DNA of 64,000 bases from Brumicola pallidula DSM 14239 = ACAM 615. Lineage in GTDB: Bacteria > Pseudomonadota > Gammaproteobacteria > Enterobacterales > Alteromonadaceae. Both the position numbers and the translations under genes were made by a program. Below are positions 55,921 through 64,000 of the stretch, piece after piece. The stretch spans positions 62,001 to 126,000 of the forward strand of contig NZ_AUAV01000015.1 in the NCBI RefSeq assembly GCF_000428905.1. Direction: 5' to 3'. The notes under the pieces are model-generated. The model worked only from the letters and a program-made list of their open reading frames with translations. It searched no databases and was not told the origin of the DNA. Every line of letters starts with the position of its first letter. Within the stretch, counting starts at the first letter, position 1.

Positions 55921-58019
55921 TAAACCAATGCTCCTTCGAGAATGTGTTCATTTTGCTTTTCTTGTGCTCGCTTCATCGCCATCTCAATCATACCCGGTAC
56001 ATCAAGTATCATCGCAACAGAGCCATCACCTAAAATAGTCGCGCCTGAGATGCCCTCAACTTGCTGATAGTTGTCTTTCAAACTTTTGATAACGACTTGT
56101 TGCTGAGCTAATAAATCATCAACTAACAAACCCACTTTTTGACCATCAGCCTCAACAACAACTAATAAGGCGTTATTGACTTCTTTGGTATCAGCGGGTA
56201 AGTCAAATAATTGATAAATAGGAATAACGGGAACGTTATCGTCACGCAATCTGTAGAGGGTCATATCGCCAGAAACTTTATTGATAAACTCTTCTTTTGC
56301 TTGCAATGATTCAACAATGGTAATAAGTGGAATAATATAAACTTCAGTGCCAACACGGACTAGTTGACCGTCTAATATGGCGAGCGTTAGAGGTAGGTTC
56401 ACTTTAAACTTACTGCCTATACCAGGCTGCGATTCAACTTGAATTCGACCTCCTAACGATTGAATATTCCTTTTAACAACATCCATGCCTACGCCACGTC
56501 CAGAAATATCACTAATTTCTTTTGCTGTTGAAAAACCTGGTTCAAACAATAAATCAAATACCTGACTGTCGCTTAGCGTTGCACCAGAATCTACTAAGCC
56601 TTTTTCAATCGCTTTGCTTAAGACGGCTTCTCGATTAATACCTCCACCATCATCACTAATTTCGATTATAATATTGCCACCTTGATGATAAGCATCTAGT
56701 GTAATAGTGCCTGATTTAGGTTTACCATTTGCAATGCGCATATCTGACGACTCAATGCCATGATCAACTGCATTTCGAACTAAATGGACTAACGGATCGC
56801 CAATTTGCTCCATGACTGTTTTATCGAGTTCGGTTTGCTCCCCTCGAATCACTAAGTTAATTTCTTTACCCGTTTTGATTGACAAATCATGCACTAATCG
56901 AGGAAAGCGGTTAAACGCAAAACTGATCGGTAACATGCGTATTTTCATCACACTTTCTTGCAGTTCTTTGGTATTTTGTAATAGTTGGTCTAAACCGCTT
57001 TTTAGTTTTTCAAGTTTGGATATCTCAAAGTCGTTGCCTAACTCAGACAACATTGATTGAGTTATAACAAGTTCGCCCATTAAGTTAATCAGCGAATCGA
57101 CTTTATCGACTCCGACACGAATAGAGCCTGAATCTTGTTTTGTCTTGGTTTTATTTTTCTCTATTTTCTCTATTTTCTCAGAAGACTGAATAGCACTTGC
57201 CGGTTGCTCAGTTACTAATGCAGTTTGGCTGTCTGATATTTCTGGGTCGACGCTAGCAGAATTACGCAGACTATCTTGGGTTTCACTTGAGCTAGATTTA
57301 GGTGATACCTCCAGCTCTACAATTTCTAATTTGCATTCATCCTCTACCCATTCAAAAACTTCTCGAATATCTTCTTCGCTAGCATCAGAGATTAATGATA
57401 ATTCCCAACTGATATAAAGCTCTGTAGCATCCATTTCCGTAATAGCTGGCAATAAGTCAGTTTTAGCTTTTAGAGTCAATTCACCAAGGTCAGCTAAAGC
57501 GCTAAATAACAATAATGGGTCATTGCCGGTTTGTACTAAGTGATGTTCAGGAATAAAAGTGATGTGCCAAATTTTGCCTGCTGGTTCTTGAGTATCCTCA
57601 TCACTTTTTGCAATTTCAATATGGCTTGCTGGGCCGTCAATTTCCAAGGTTTGTTCTAGCAGATGGGTTGTTTCTGTTATTTTATCTTGGTCATAGTCAG
57701 CGTCATCTCTAGCCGCTTCAATTAATAAACGCATGCAGTCAACAGACACTAACAGCAACTCTGTGTCTTTGGCGGTAATGTCGCGTCGACCGTCTCTGAT
57801 CTCATCTAATAATGTTTCAACCAGATGAGTAAATTCGGTAACATTATCAAAGCCAAAAGTGCCAGCGCCGCCTTTTATGGAATGTGCAGCACGAAAAATA
57901 GAATTAATAATTTCATTATCACCTGCGTCTAAATTGAGCAGGCTGGACTCCATTAATTCAAGCCCTTCAAAGCTCTCTTCAAGAAAACTAGGAATAAATT
58001 GAGACAGATCGATACTCAT
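55920..58019 (-). CDS. cheA: chemotaxis histidine kinase CheA
   Basis: 699 residues. P1 has the phosphorylated His in IFRAAHSIKGGAGTFG. A P2-like domain (about 150-235) is followed by a charged linker that includes a small EKIEK repeat. P3 (dimerization), P4 kinase (HLVRNAVDHGIE, ISDDGGGIN, GRGVGMDVVKRN) and a CheW-like P5 complete it. Autophosphorylates and passes phosphate to CheY and CheB. Five bases after cheY. Confidence 0.96.
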   Translation of the reverse strand: MSIDLSQFIPSFLEESFEGLELMESSLLNLDAGDNEIINSIFRAAHSIKGGAGTFGFDNVTEFTHLVETLLDEIRDGRRDITAKDTELLLVSVDCMRLLIEAARDDADYDQDKITETTHLLEQTLEIDGPASHIEIAKSDEDTQEPAGKIWHITFIPEHHLVQTGNDPLLLFSALADLGELTLKAKTDLLPAITEMDATELYISWELSLISDASEEDIREVFEWVEDECKLEIVELEVSPKSSSSETQDSLRNSASVDPEISDSQTALVTEQPASAIQSSEKIEKIEKNKTKTKQDSGSIRVGVDKVDSLINLMGELVITQSMLSELGNDFEISKLEKLKSGLDQLLQNTKELQESVMKIRMLPISFAFNRFPRLVHDLSIKTGKEINLVIRGEQTELDKTVMEQIGDPLVHLVRNAVDHGIESSDMRIANGKPKSGTITLDAYHQGGNIIIEISDDGGGINREAVLSKAIEKGLVDSGATLSDSQVFDLLFEPGFSTAKEISDISGRGVGMDVVKRNIQSLGGRIQVESQPGIGSKFKVNLPLTLAILDGQLVRVGTEVYIIPLITIVESLQAKEEFINKVSGDMTLYRLRDDNVPVIPIYQLFDLPADTKEVNNALLVVVEADGQKVGLLVDDLLAQQQVVIKSLKDNYQQVEGISGATILGDGSVAMILDVPGMIEMAMKRAQEKQNEHILEGALV

Positions 58020-58023
58020 AGCC

Positions 58024-58386
58024 TTACCTCACAACACGTTTAATGGTCGCCAGTAACTTCTCTGGATTAAATGGTTTTACCAGCCAACCTGTTGCGCCAG
58101 CTGTTTTGCCACGCATTTTCATTTCGGGAGAACTTTCAGTGGTTAGCATTAAAATAGGCGTGAATTTGAAACTTGGTAATTTACGTAGCTCAGTACAAAG
58201 GGCGATACCATCCATATTCGGCATATTTATATCGGAAATAACTAAATCATAATTGCCTGCTTTTGCTTTATTTAGCCCCTCAACACCATCCTTTGCCTCT
58301 GTCGTTTCAAAACCTGCACTTTTAAGAGTAAAACTCACCATGTCTCTGATTGAGTTAGAATCATCTACAACCAAAATTTTGGTCAT
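58024..58386 (-). CDS. cheY: chemotaxis response regulator CheY
   Basis: 120-residue single receiver: ILVVDDSNSIRDMVSF, phosphorylation site LVISDINMPNMDG, Thr/Ser LMLTTES and Lys WLVKPFNPEKL. I start at ATG 58386, with AGGGA about 10 bases upstream, rather than at the longer option at 58422, because the receiver begins directly there. Might address the flagellar motor or another output. Confidence 0.93.
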   Translation of the reverse strand: MTKILVVDDSNSIRDMVSFTLKSAGFETTEAKDGVEGLNKAKAGNYDLVISDINMPNMDGIALCTELRKLPSFKFTPILMLTTESSPEMKMRGKTAGATGWLVKPFNPEKLLATIKRVVR

Positions 58387-58470
58387 TATTGTTTTCCCTT
58401 TTACGAATTTATATAAAATCAAAGAACAATGAAGTTCGCAATATAGTAAATTTAGTAGTTTAGATGTTCA

Positions 58471-58743
58471 CTAAAAAGCAAATCCATTCATACCAAGTTG
58501 TTTAACACTCTGATAAATAATTGATGATTGCTTTTCCCAGATATAAGATTTTTTTTGTGCCGAAACATAGACCAATGCACTGAGTAACAATTGAATGCCT
58601 ACCGTATCAATGCGCGTAACTTCACTACCATCAAATATAATTTTTTCGTGTTCATCGATATATTCAATAAACTGCAATTTATATTCGGATACTTCAGCAA
58701 TAGTCAGTTCTGCTGGTAATTTTAATATTTTATCTGACTCCAT
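58471..58743 (-). CDS. STAS-domain protein at the head of the che cluster
   Basis: 90 residues: LKLPAELTIAEVSEYKLQF and KIIFDGSEVTRIDTVGIQLLLSAL, the STAS fold. At the usual phosphoserine the sequence reads DTVGIQ, so a threonine would be the acceptor if it is phosphorylated. Small STAS genes are a regular first member of Che2-like clusters. It could be a target of the LOV-PP2C phosphatase encoded upstream. Confidence 0.8.
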   Translation of the reverse strand: MESDKILKLPAELTIAEVSEYKLQFIEYIDEHEKIIFDGSEVTRIDTVGIQLLLSALVYVSAQKKSYIWEKQSSIIYQSVKQLGMNGFAF

Positions 58744-59463
58744 AAATCCTCATTTGCGCATGTAATTAGACAACTCAATTCGGTTTTTGAAATCAATCAG
58801 GAATAAAACCCATATCGAAAATTTCATCTATCAAATTGACCCTTTGTTGAATTAGGCATTCCTGTTTGGGCTTTCCAACTGACTAATTTGGACCATAGAG
58901 TGCTTGTAATTAATAAGTTAAGTTAAAAGTTCTGAAAAGGTATCATTAGACATAACACCTAAATTTATTACATTAACTTATTAAACTAACTTATTACCCT
59001 AACTTATATGCATATATTATCGGAAGTTATATCAGCAGCTTTAGTTGTTTTACTGGATCAATGCGTTTACAAACAAAAATTTGATTTAAGTCAATTAAAT
59101 AGGATTAAAATTAATATTTAGTTGATAAAAATCACTATAAGTGCAGGGTATGGGGAATTCACTTACTTTTTCGTGTAACTAATGACAGCTACCTAAACGC
59201 GATTAAGTGAGCTTGATCTGGTATATTAATAGTTACAATGCAATAACAATATTGCGATATTAAGTTACCCTTTTATCTGAGGTATCAGTCATTAATGTAG
59301 CAATCAAGTCTTTGATTCTTGGTGGATTGGCTAAATTGGAGTTGTTTAATTGATAAGGTCCAATGGAAGGGGGGATTCTTGAATGGAACCAATTGATTTG
59401 AGCACGCACGTTAAGAGATAATAAGTGGGAAAATTAGGAGCCGGCGTTTCGCGAAACAGGTCC
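58744..59463. other. 720-base spacer upstream of the che cluster
   Basis: No gene recognised. It holds an inverted repeat (TAATAAGTTAA near 58910-58921 against TTAACTTATTA at 58974-58984), a 13-bp repeat (58974-59012) and a perfect palindrome GTTTCGCGAAAC at 59446-59457 just after the LOV-PP2C stop. It probably carries the che cluster promoter. Confidence 0.45.
58974..59012 (+). repeat. 13-bp tandem repeat, three imperfect units
   Basis: The TAACTTA core recurs at 58974, 58987 and 59000, an exact 13-base period, with diverging last positions. Confidence 0.6.
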
Positions 59464-60690
59464 TTACATGCTTACTTCGAATCCTAACAAGGTAACATCA
59501 TCTTGATAGCCGGACGCAGTTGTTTCAGTTTTACAATGTTCACCACCATCGATAAATGCTAAACCACTTCGGTAAAGATGCTCTAATACTTGGTCAATCG
59601 GCTGAAGGGCAATCTCAGATAACAACGCACTCAGTTTATCACTACCAAAATAGCTCTGATCTTGTGCTTGTGCCTCAATTATCGCATCGGTATACAATAC
59701 CACTTTATCTCCTGTCGCTAATGCTATGGTTTTTGGTTCAAACTCAGCCATTGAATCGTTAAAAACGCCCAATAACGAGCACTTAGTTGTTAGCTCGTGG
59801 ATAGACTGATCTTCACCCTTGATTAAATAACCACAGGGATGCCCAGCTTGGCAATAACTGAAAGTTTTAGCGTTTTCATTAATAACGCCATAAAACATGG
59901 TTATAAATTTACCTGGTGGAATTCGTTTATATAGTTTTTGATTGGTTTTTCGTAAGACGTCTTCAGGATTACAATTAGCTTTAGCTGCTTCTTTAAACAT
60001 ATCAAATGTCATTAGCGTAAGCAGCGCAGCAGATGCCCCGTGCCCAGTTACATCGGCGATCATCACCCCATATATATTGGCCTCTATCTCAAATATGTCA
60101 TAGAAGTCACCCCCGATATGGGTCATAGGCTCGAACTTAGCAGAAAAATGAAGACACTTACTGTCTGGAAATTTGGTCGGTAATATCGATTGTTGAACAA
60201 AACTGGCATGGGCCAAATCCTGTTCCATTATCGCAAAGTTTTCTTTTAATTGTTTATTGGCTTTTGCAGCAGCCTCTGTTGCTAAAATTTCTGCCGTGAT
60301 GTCTGTTTGCACGCCCACAAAATGAGTTAGGATCTTTTCTTGATTGAATATAGGCGTAAGCGATAATCTATTCCAAAACAGGTCTCCATTTTTGTGATAA
60401 TTTTTTAATAGCACAGTGCAAGACTCAGCATTATAAAGCGCTTTTTTCAATACACTCAGAGGCACTTGATTTTCTAACTCTTGATTAGCGCCTTGTAAAA
60501 AGCGACAGTTCCTGCCTAATACCTCTTCGCGTTTATATCCAGTGGTATGTTCAAAGCCTTCGTTAACAAAAATTAATGGCAAGTCAGGATGCTGCATATC
60601 TGCAATCGTAATACCGTCCTTTGCACCATCAATCGCCAGCTGCAATAAATCCAATGACTCACGTATTGAATGATTGTCAGTTTTCCACAT
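59464..60690 (-). CDS. LOV-PP2C blue-light-regulated serine phosphatase (SpoIIE/RsbU type)
   Basis: 408 residues. The N-terminal LOV domain has the flavin-adduct motif GRNCRFLQG (reactive Cys), then NYHKNGDLFWNRL and the terminal Gln in FVGVQTDIT: all flavin contacts seen in functional LOV domains are present. A coiled-coil linker (about 135-185) leads to a PP2C/SpoIIE phosphatase with metal ligands in GGDFYDIF, IADVTGHGASAAL, YTDAIIEA and GYQDDVTLL. Expected to dephosphorylate STAS proteins under blue light. Confidence 0.9.
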   Translation of the reverse strand: MWKTDNHSIRESLDLLQLAIDGAKDGITIADMQHPDLPLIFVNEGFEHTTGYKREEVLGRNCRFLQGANQELENQVPLSVLKKALYNAESCTVLLKNYHKNGDLFWNRLSLTPIFNQEKILTHFVGVQTDITAEILATEAAAKANKQLKENFAIMEQDLAHASFVQQSILPTKFPDSKCLHFSAKFEPMTHIGGDFYDIFEIEANIYGVMIADVTGHGASAALLTLMTFDMFKEAAKANCNPEDVLRKTNQKLYKRIPPGKFITMFYGVINENAKTFSYCQAGHPCGYLIKGEDQSIHELTTKCSLLGVFNDSMAEFEPKTIALATGDKVVLYTDAIIEAQAQDQSYFGSDKLSALLSEIALQPIDQVLEHLYRSGLAFIDGGEHCKTETTASGYQDDVTLLGFEVSM

Positions 60691-61080
60691 ACCACCACCC
60701 TAAAAATAACGATCCACTAGATACTTGGACCATAATAATTACAAAATCTGAACATAGCACCTTTTCATAATTCATATCGAGATCTTTTAAAGCAAACACA
60801 TTATCGTAAGTACTCGACCTCAATGATAACCCATGTCATTAGAGTCTATTTTATTATGATGTTAGTTTTTATCTTAATTTTTGCATGAATGTACTGTATA
60901 TTTAGAGGTGTCATTTGCAGTGTAATTATGTGGTTTCATTTTCCTGCCTGAATTTCTATTCAATCTTATTAACAGAAATATATATGAAGTGTATCTTATG
61001 TCGACCTGTAAAAAATCAAAAACTCTCAAGATTAAAATTAAAAGACATACAAATCAAAAGGATAATTTAGGTGGACCGCA
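60691..61080. other. 390-base region upstream of hisF
   Basis: No gene. AT-rich, divergent between the LOV-PP2C gene and hisF. Because hisF is cut off from the hisL promoter, this stretch must contain its own promoter, but no clear -35/-10 pair could be picked by eye and no His leader was found. Confidence 0.45.
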
Positions 61081-61854
61081 ATGTTAGCCAAACGCATAAT
61101 CCCATGTCTCGACGTAAAAGACGGTGTTGTGGTTAAAGGGGTTAAGTTTCGTAATCATGAAATTATTGGTGATATTGTGCCACTAGCAAAGCGTTATGCA
61201 CAAGCCGGTGCTGACGAACTGGTGTTCTATGATATTACCGCTTCCAGCGACCAGCGCGTAGTCGAAAAAAGTTGGGTGACTAAAATTGCGCAAGTGATTG
61301 ATATTCCTTTTTGCGTTGCTGGCGGCATTAAGTCGGTTAAAGATGCGGGTAAAATTCTCGAAATGGGCGCGGATAAAATATCGATAAATAGTCCTGCATT
61401 ATCTAACCCCGAATTAATTAAAGACTTACATGACACTTTTGGCCAACAGTGCGTTGTTATTGGGATTGATAGTTTTTTTAATGAAGAAACCGGGCAGTAT
61501 GAAGTGTATCAATTTACGGGTGACGAAACGCGCACTCAAAAAACGGCATGGCAGACCATCGACTGGGTAAAGGAAGTTCAGTCACTTGGTGCGGGTGAAA
61601 TTGTTTTAAACTGTATGAATCGAGACGGCGTTCGCACAGGCTATGACATCGAGCAACTTAACGCGGTGAGAGCCGTTTGTAACGTCCCGCTTATTGCATC
61701 GGGCGGTGCGGGCGAAATGCAGCATTTTGCCGACGTTTATAATCGAGCTGATGTTGATGGTGCACTTGCTGCATCCGTCTTTCACAAAGCGATTATCGAT
61801 ATACCTGAACTAAAAGCTTGGCTATCCACTCAAGGAATAGAAATGCGCAGCTAA
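61081..61854 (+). CDS. hisF: imidazole glycerol phosphate synthase, cyclase subunit
   Basis: 257-residue TIM barrel: [32 protein letters not shown] and [12 protein letters not shown]. Partner of HisH. AGGTGG lies before ATG 61081. It is followed after 26 bases by hisI, keeping the hisF-hisI pair, but the pair is 15 kb from hisA. Confidence 0.96.
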   Translation: MLAKRIIPCLDVKDGVVVKGVKFRNHEIIGDIVPLAKRYAQAGADELVFYDITASSDQRVVEKSWVTKIAQVIDIPFCVAGGIKSVKDAGKILEMGADKISINSPALSNPELIKDLHDTFGQQCVVIGIDSFFNEETGQYEVYQFTGDETRTQKTAWQTIDWVKEVQSLGAGEIVLNCMNRDGVRTGYDIEQLNAVRAVCNVPLIASGGAGEMQHFADVYNRADVDGALAASVFHKAIIDIPELKAWLSTQGIEMRS

Positions 61855-61880
61855 TGCGCATTGACTCAATAGGAAGAAGA

Positions 61881-62501
61881 ATGAAAATCACAAACGACAC
61901 ATCGAAGCAATTGGCATGGGAGAAAATGGAAAATTTATTACCCGCGGTGATCCAAGATTCCCATTCAGGACGGGTCTTGATGCAAGGTTATATGGATCAA
62001 GAGGCGCTAGCGAAAACCCTTGAGTCTGGCAAGGTCACCTTTTTCAGTCGCTCAAAACAACGTTTATGGATGAAAGGCGAAACCTCTGGCAATACCTTAG
62101 ATTTAGTCGATATTTCAGCTGATTGTGATCAAGATTCACTGCTAATTTTAGCGAAGCCAAACGGCCCAACTTGCCACACCGGTGCTAGCTCTTGTTGGTT
62201 TAATAGCGAACTACCAACCATGACCTTTGTTGCTGAGTTAGAGCAAATATTAGCAGAACGCAAAGAAGCGGATCCATCCACCAGCTACACGGCAGAACTC
62301 TACAGCAAAGGCATTAAGCGTATTGCACAAAAAGTGGGCGAAGAAGGGGTTGAAACCGCACTTGCCGCTGCAGTTCAAGACTTAGAAGAATTGAAAAATG
62401 AATCTGCCGACCTGTTATATCATCTGATTGTGTTACTCCAAGCGAGCAACCTTTCATTAAACGACGCTATTGCTGTGTTAAAGGCTCGTCACAATAAATA
62501 A
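61881..62501 (+). CDS. hisI: phosphoribosyl-AMP cyclohydrolase / phosphoribosyl-ATP pyrophosphatase
   Basis: 206 residues, bifunctional. The N-terminal cyclohydrolase has [30 protein letters not shown] and zinc cysteines in [12 protein letters not shown]. The C-terminal pyrophosphatase has [25 protein letters not shown] start at ATG 61881, which has AGGAAGA just upstream; a longer frame overlapping hisF lacks such a site. Confidence 0.96.
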   Translation: MKITNDTSKQLAWEKMENLLPAVIQDSHSGRVLMQGYMDQEALAKTLESGKVTFFSRSKQRLWMKGETSGNTLDLVDISADCDQDSLLILAKPNGPTCHTGASSCWFNSELPTMTFVAELEQILAERKEADPSTSYTAELYSKGIKRIAQKVGEEGVETALAAAVQDLEELKNESADLLYHLIVLLQASNLSLNDAIAVLKARHNK

Positions 62502-62534
62502 TGCACTTTTATAATAGGCTTGTGATTAAAATAT

Positions 62535-62850
62535 AAGGACTTTAATGAACTGCATGCCCTTATCGACCAACTAGCTATTTACAATCCTAAGCGACTCGGC
62601 AAAGAAGCCGGCTTTTATACGGATCCATATAACGATTTTGGACCTTTAGGCTATGAAATGTGACGTGCAGTAAGATTAGGTGTTGATACCGGAATACACG
62701 CCTTCTTACAAAATTAGTGAACTGCTTACACGAGTCGAAAAAAAGCAAGGTGTTATTGTCAACATCCGTGAGTTTCACGTCGCCATCATCGGCAGTGACT
62801 CTCTTCCTCTCACAGTATTGGAAGAGATGATAGAAAAGCAATTCGAATGA
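62535..62850 (+). pseudogene. remnant of the C-terminus of a DUF885 family gene
   Basis: The frame from about 62535 reads RLGKEAGFYTDPYNDFGPLGYEM, TGA (62661) where Trp is expected, RAVRLGVDTGIHAF, then TAG at 62715. In the next frame follow KISELLTRVEKKQG and IREFHVAIIGSDSLPLTVLEEM, ending at TGA 62848. These match the C-terminus of the DUF885 gene at 11897-13765 in order (GKDMGFYADPYSDFG; FHDTILKDGPVPMTVLEE). About 30 residues between the two parts are missing. No HExxPGHH block remains. A decayed paralogue or transferred fragment. Confidence 0.8.
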
Positions 62851-62994
62851 CAATAAACACCTTATATGCGTCGCGGCGAAAAATATGTAATACAAACAGT
62901 TCAAAATCTGCAGTCAAAAATAAAACATAAATCATTGATTTAATTTAATTTTAATTAATAAATTAAATTTTATGCAAATTAATTACTTTTTTTT

Positions 62995-63022
62995 CTTGAA
63001 AAAATTCAGTCCGTTCTCATAT
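62995..63022 (+). promoter_or_regulatory. sigma-32 heat-shock promoter of ibpA
   Basis: CTTGAAA (62995-63001) and TCTCATAT (63015-63022), 13 bases apart, match the sigma-32 consensus CTTGAA / CCCCATNT closely, directly upstream of a small heat-shock gene with a structured leader. Confidence 0.75.
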
Positions 63023-63026
63023 ATGT

Positions 63027-63119
63027 TAGGTGGACGCCGAAAGGGTCCGCAAAAACCGCCGCCGTATTGTCGGGGCATATAAATTAAAACATATTGCTTA
63101 AAAGTAAAAGGATATGACC
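63027..63119 (+). promoter_or_regulatory. ROSE-like RNA thermometer in the ibpA leader
   Basis: The last hairpin pairs CATAT (63090-63094) with ATATG (63112-63116) and CTT (63097-63099) with AAG (63108-63110), leaving TTGCT opposite the Shine-Dalgarno AAGGA (63108-63112). A TTGCT anti-SD with a bulged G is the hallmark of ROSE elements. A further hairpin with GGAC/GTCC stem lies near 63032-63048. Heating would open the weak SD stem and allow translation. Confidence 0.8.
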
Positions 63120-63560
63120 ATGCGTACTATCGATCTATCTCCGCTATACCGTTCATTCATTGGTTCAGACCATCTAGCATCTATCATTGATGCTGCAGCA
63201 AGGAATGAAAAACAAAACACTTATCCTCCCTACAATATCGAGTTACTCGAAGATGATAAATATAGAATTACGATGGCTGTTGCTGGCTTCGCGAGAGAAA
63301 ATGTGATCATTGAGGTAGTGGAAAACACACTCATTATCAGCGGCAGCAAAGAACAAACGCCTGATGAAAGCCGGAAATTTCTGCATAAAGGTATTTCGGA
63401 AAGAAACTTTGAACGAAAATTTCAACTTGGTGATAATGTAAAAGTACTGACCGCCGATTTGGAAAATGGTTTATTGCATGTCGATCTTGAAAGGGTTGTC
63501 CCTGAAGCTAAAAAGCCAAGACGTATCGAAATAGGCAGTCAGGTTATTGAAAATAAATAA
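63120..63560 (+). CDS. ibpA: small heat-shock protein IbpA
   Basis: 146 residues, alpha-crystallin domain. The N-terminus MRTIDLSPLYRSFIG matches IbpA, and the fold has PPYNIELLEDDKYRITMAVAGF and a GLLHVDL I/V-type end of the core. A holdase that binds unfolding proteins with DnaK/ClpB. I prefer ATG 63120 over the upstream ATG 63114 because AAGG lies 8 bases before it and the family begins MRxxDLSP. Confidence 0.95.
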   Translation: MRTIDLSPLYRSFIGSDHLASIIDAAARNEKQNTYPPYNIELLEDDKYRITMAVAGFARENVIIEVVENTLIISGSKEQTPDESRKFLHKGISERNFERKFQLGDNVKVLTADLENGLLHVDLERVVPEAKKPRRIEIGSQVIENK

Positions 63561-63586
63561 ACAGTAAACACCCGTTAGTTCCCTTT

Positions 63587-63613
63587 GGCCATCGCATTTG
63601 CGGTGGCCTTTTT
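63587..63613 (+). terminator. Rho-independent terminator of ibpA
   Basis: A nine-base-pair stem (63587-63595 with 63600-63608), ATTT loop and T5 tail. Confidence 0.92.
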
Positions 63614-63638
63614 GGTTGCAGAATATTATATTTCGGTT

Positions 63639-63999
63639 CTAAATTAATCTAGCCGCAACAACATACAAATTCCACAAAGACAATGCAATTAACACAGCAA
63701 ACGTACCTAAGGTCCCGCTAATACGTTCCCAACTTGCACCTGATTTTGTAACTAAGCCATAGGCATGAGCAATACGTGCAAAGACTAATAAGACACCGCA
63801 AACATGCAAAAAAACATCAGCATTTGAAGCTATTTCTGCTACCAACAAAAGAATCAAACAAATTGGCGTGTATTCACTGAAGTTAGCATGAGCTCTTGTC
63901 GCTTTTTGCAAATCGGCTATCTCTCCATCACCTAAACTAACTAAATGCTTTCTTCTAACACTGATAACTTGAATAGACAAGGCAATAAAAACAAGCCCT
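63639..63999 (-). CDS. MAPEG family membrane protein (partial)
   Basis: The frame is open to the window end, so the N-terminus is missing. The visible 120 residues show SVRRKHLVSLGDGE, RAHANFSEYTPICLILLLVAE and HVCGVLLVFARIAHAYGL, typical of MAPEG/YecN-like proteins, with three or four membrane helices. Bacterial members have glutathione transferase-like folds but unknown roles. Confidence 0.85.
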   Translation of the reverse strand, partial: GLVFIALSIQVISVRRKHLVSLGDGEIADLQKATRAHANFSEYTPICLILLLVAEIASNADVFLHVCGVLLVFARIAHAYGLVTKSGASWERISGTLGTFAVLIALSLWNLYVVAARLI

Positions 64000-64000
64000 A

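Noticed and set aside
62587-62904. Minus-strand 105-codon frame
   Set aside because: Antisense shadow of the DUF885 relic; no ribosome site and no protein-like pattern.

Overview
The window looks like chromosomal DNA of a marine gammaproteobacterium of the Alteromonadales (Alteromonas/Glaciecola/Paraglaciecola type). The evidence is moderate-to-low GC, fadIJ, a MoxR/Bat operon, an ECF sigma/DUF3379 pair, a hisGDCBHA operon with a classical leader peptide, a Che2-like chemotaxis cluster and an IbpA-type small heat-shock gene. No rRNA, tRNA, CRISPR array or intact mobile element was seen. The genus is inference from protein character only.

Layout. 1-4.1 kb: end of an EAL-domain gene, a frameshifted small membrane gene, an orphan terminator, and fadIJ (anaerobic-type beta-oxidation) on the minus strand with a FadR-like operator. 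4.4-11.8 kb: a tightly overlapped MoxR-DUF58-DUF4381-BatA-BatB/C-BatD operon. 11.9-18 kb: a DUF885 lipoprotein, an ECF sigma factor with its DUF3379 partner, PutP, and an EAL-HDOD protein. 18.3-24.1 kb: sulfate activation in the unusual order cysD-cysC-cysQ-cysN, then an SLC13/TrkA-C permease. 24.2-33.4 kb: an accessory, decaying region with small secreted and membrane proteins, an IS91-type transposase relic, a PEP-CTERM-like surface protein, a TPR/TolB-like membrane protein, an HsdM relic, a serine hydrolase and beta-barrel proteins. 33.8-39.2 kb: a class V aminotransferase, GNATs, a FAD oxidase and a thioredoxin-fold protein.

39.4-47.1 kb: hisL leader and attenuator, hisGDCBHA, and a branched-chain aminotransferase. 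47.2-60.7 kb: a minus-strand signalling block. From upstream to downstream it holds a LOV-PP2C photoreceptor phosphatase, a STAS protein, cheY, cheA, two cheW, a soluble globin-PAS-PAS chemoreceptor, cheR, cheD, cheB, an MCP-like protein, a second STAS protein, and a broken receiver/HATPase gene. 61.1-62.5 kb: hisF and hisI on the plus strand, separated from hisGDCBHA by this 15-kb block. 62.5-64 kb: a DUF885 relic, ibpA with a sigma-32 promoter and ROSE-like thermometer, and a MAPEG protein cut by the window end.

The most interesting locus is the 47-61 kb block. It combines a heme/PAS chemosensory pathway (Che2 type) with the parts of a partner-switching pathway (PP2C phosphatase with an apparently complete blue-light LOV domain, two STAS antagonists, one HATPase kinase). 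The HATPase gene appears to have lost its own receiver and PP2C parts, so the LOV-PP2C protein could be the phosphatase that replaces them. The whole block sits inside what is usually one his operon. A 10-unit, 13-bp tandem array in this block presents a Shine-Dalgarno-like core in every unit.

A second theme is decay and possible indel error. Three small genes are broken by what look like one-base losses in homopolymers and a fourth by a net one-base gain, so either recent pseudogenization or consensus error should be considered.
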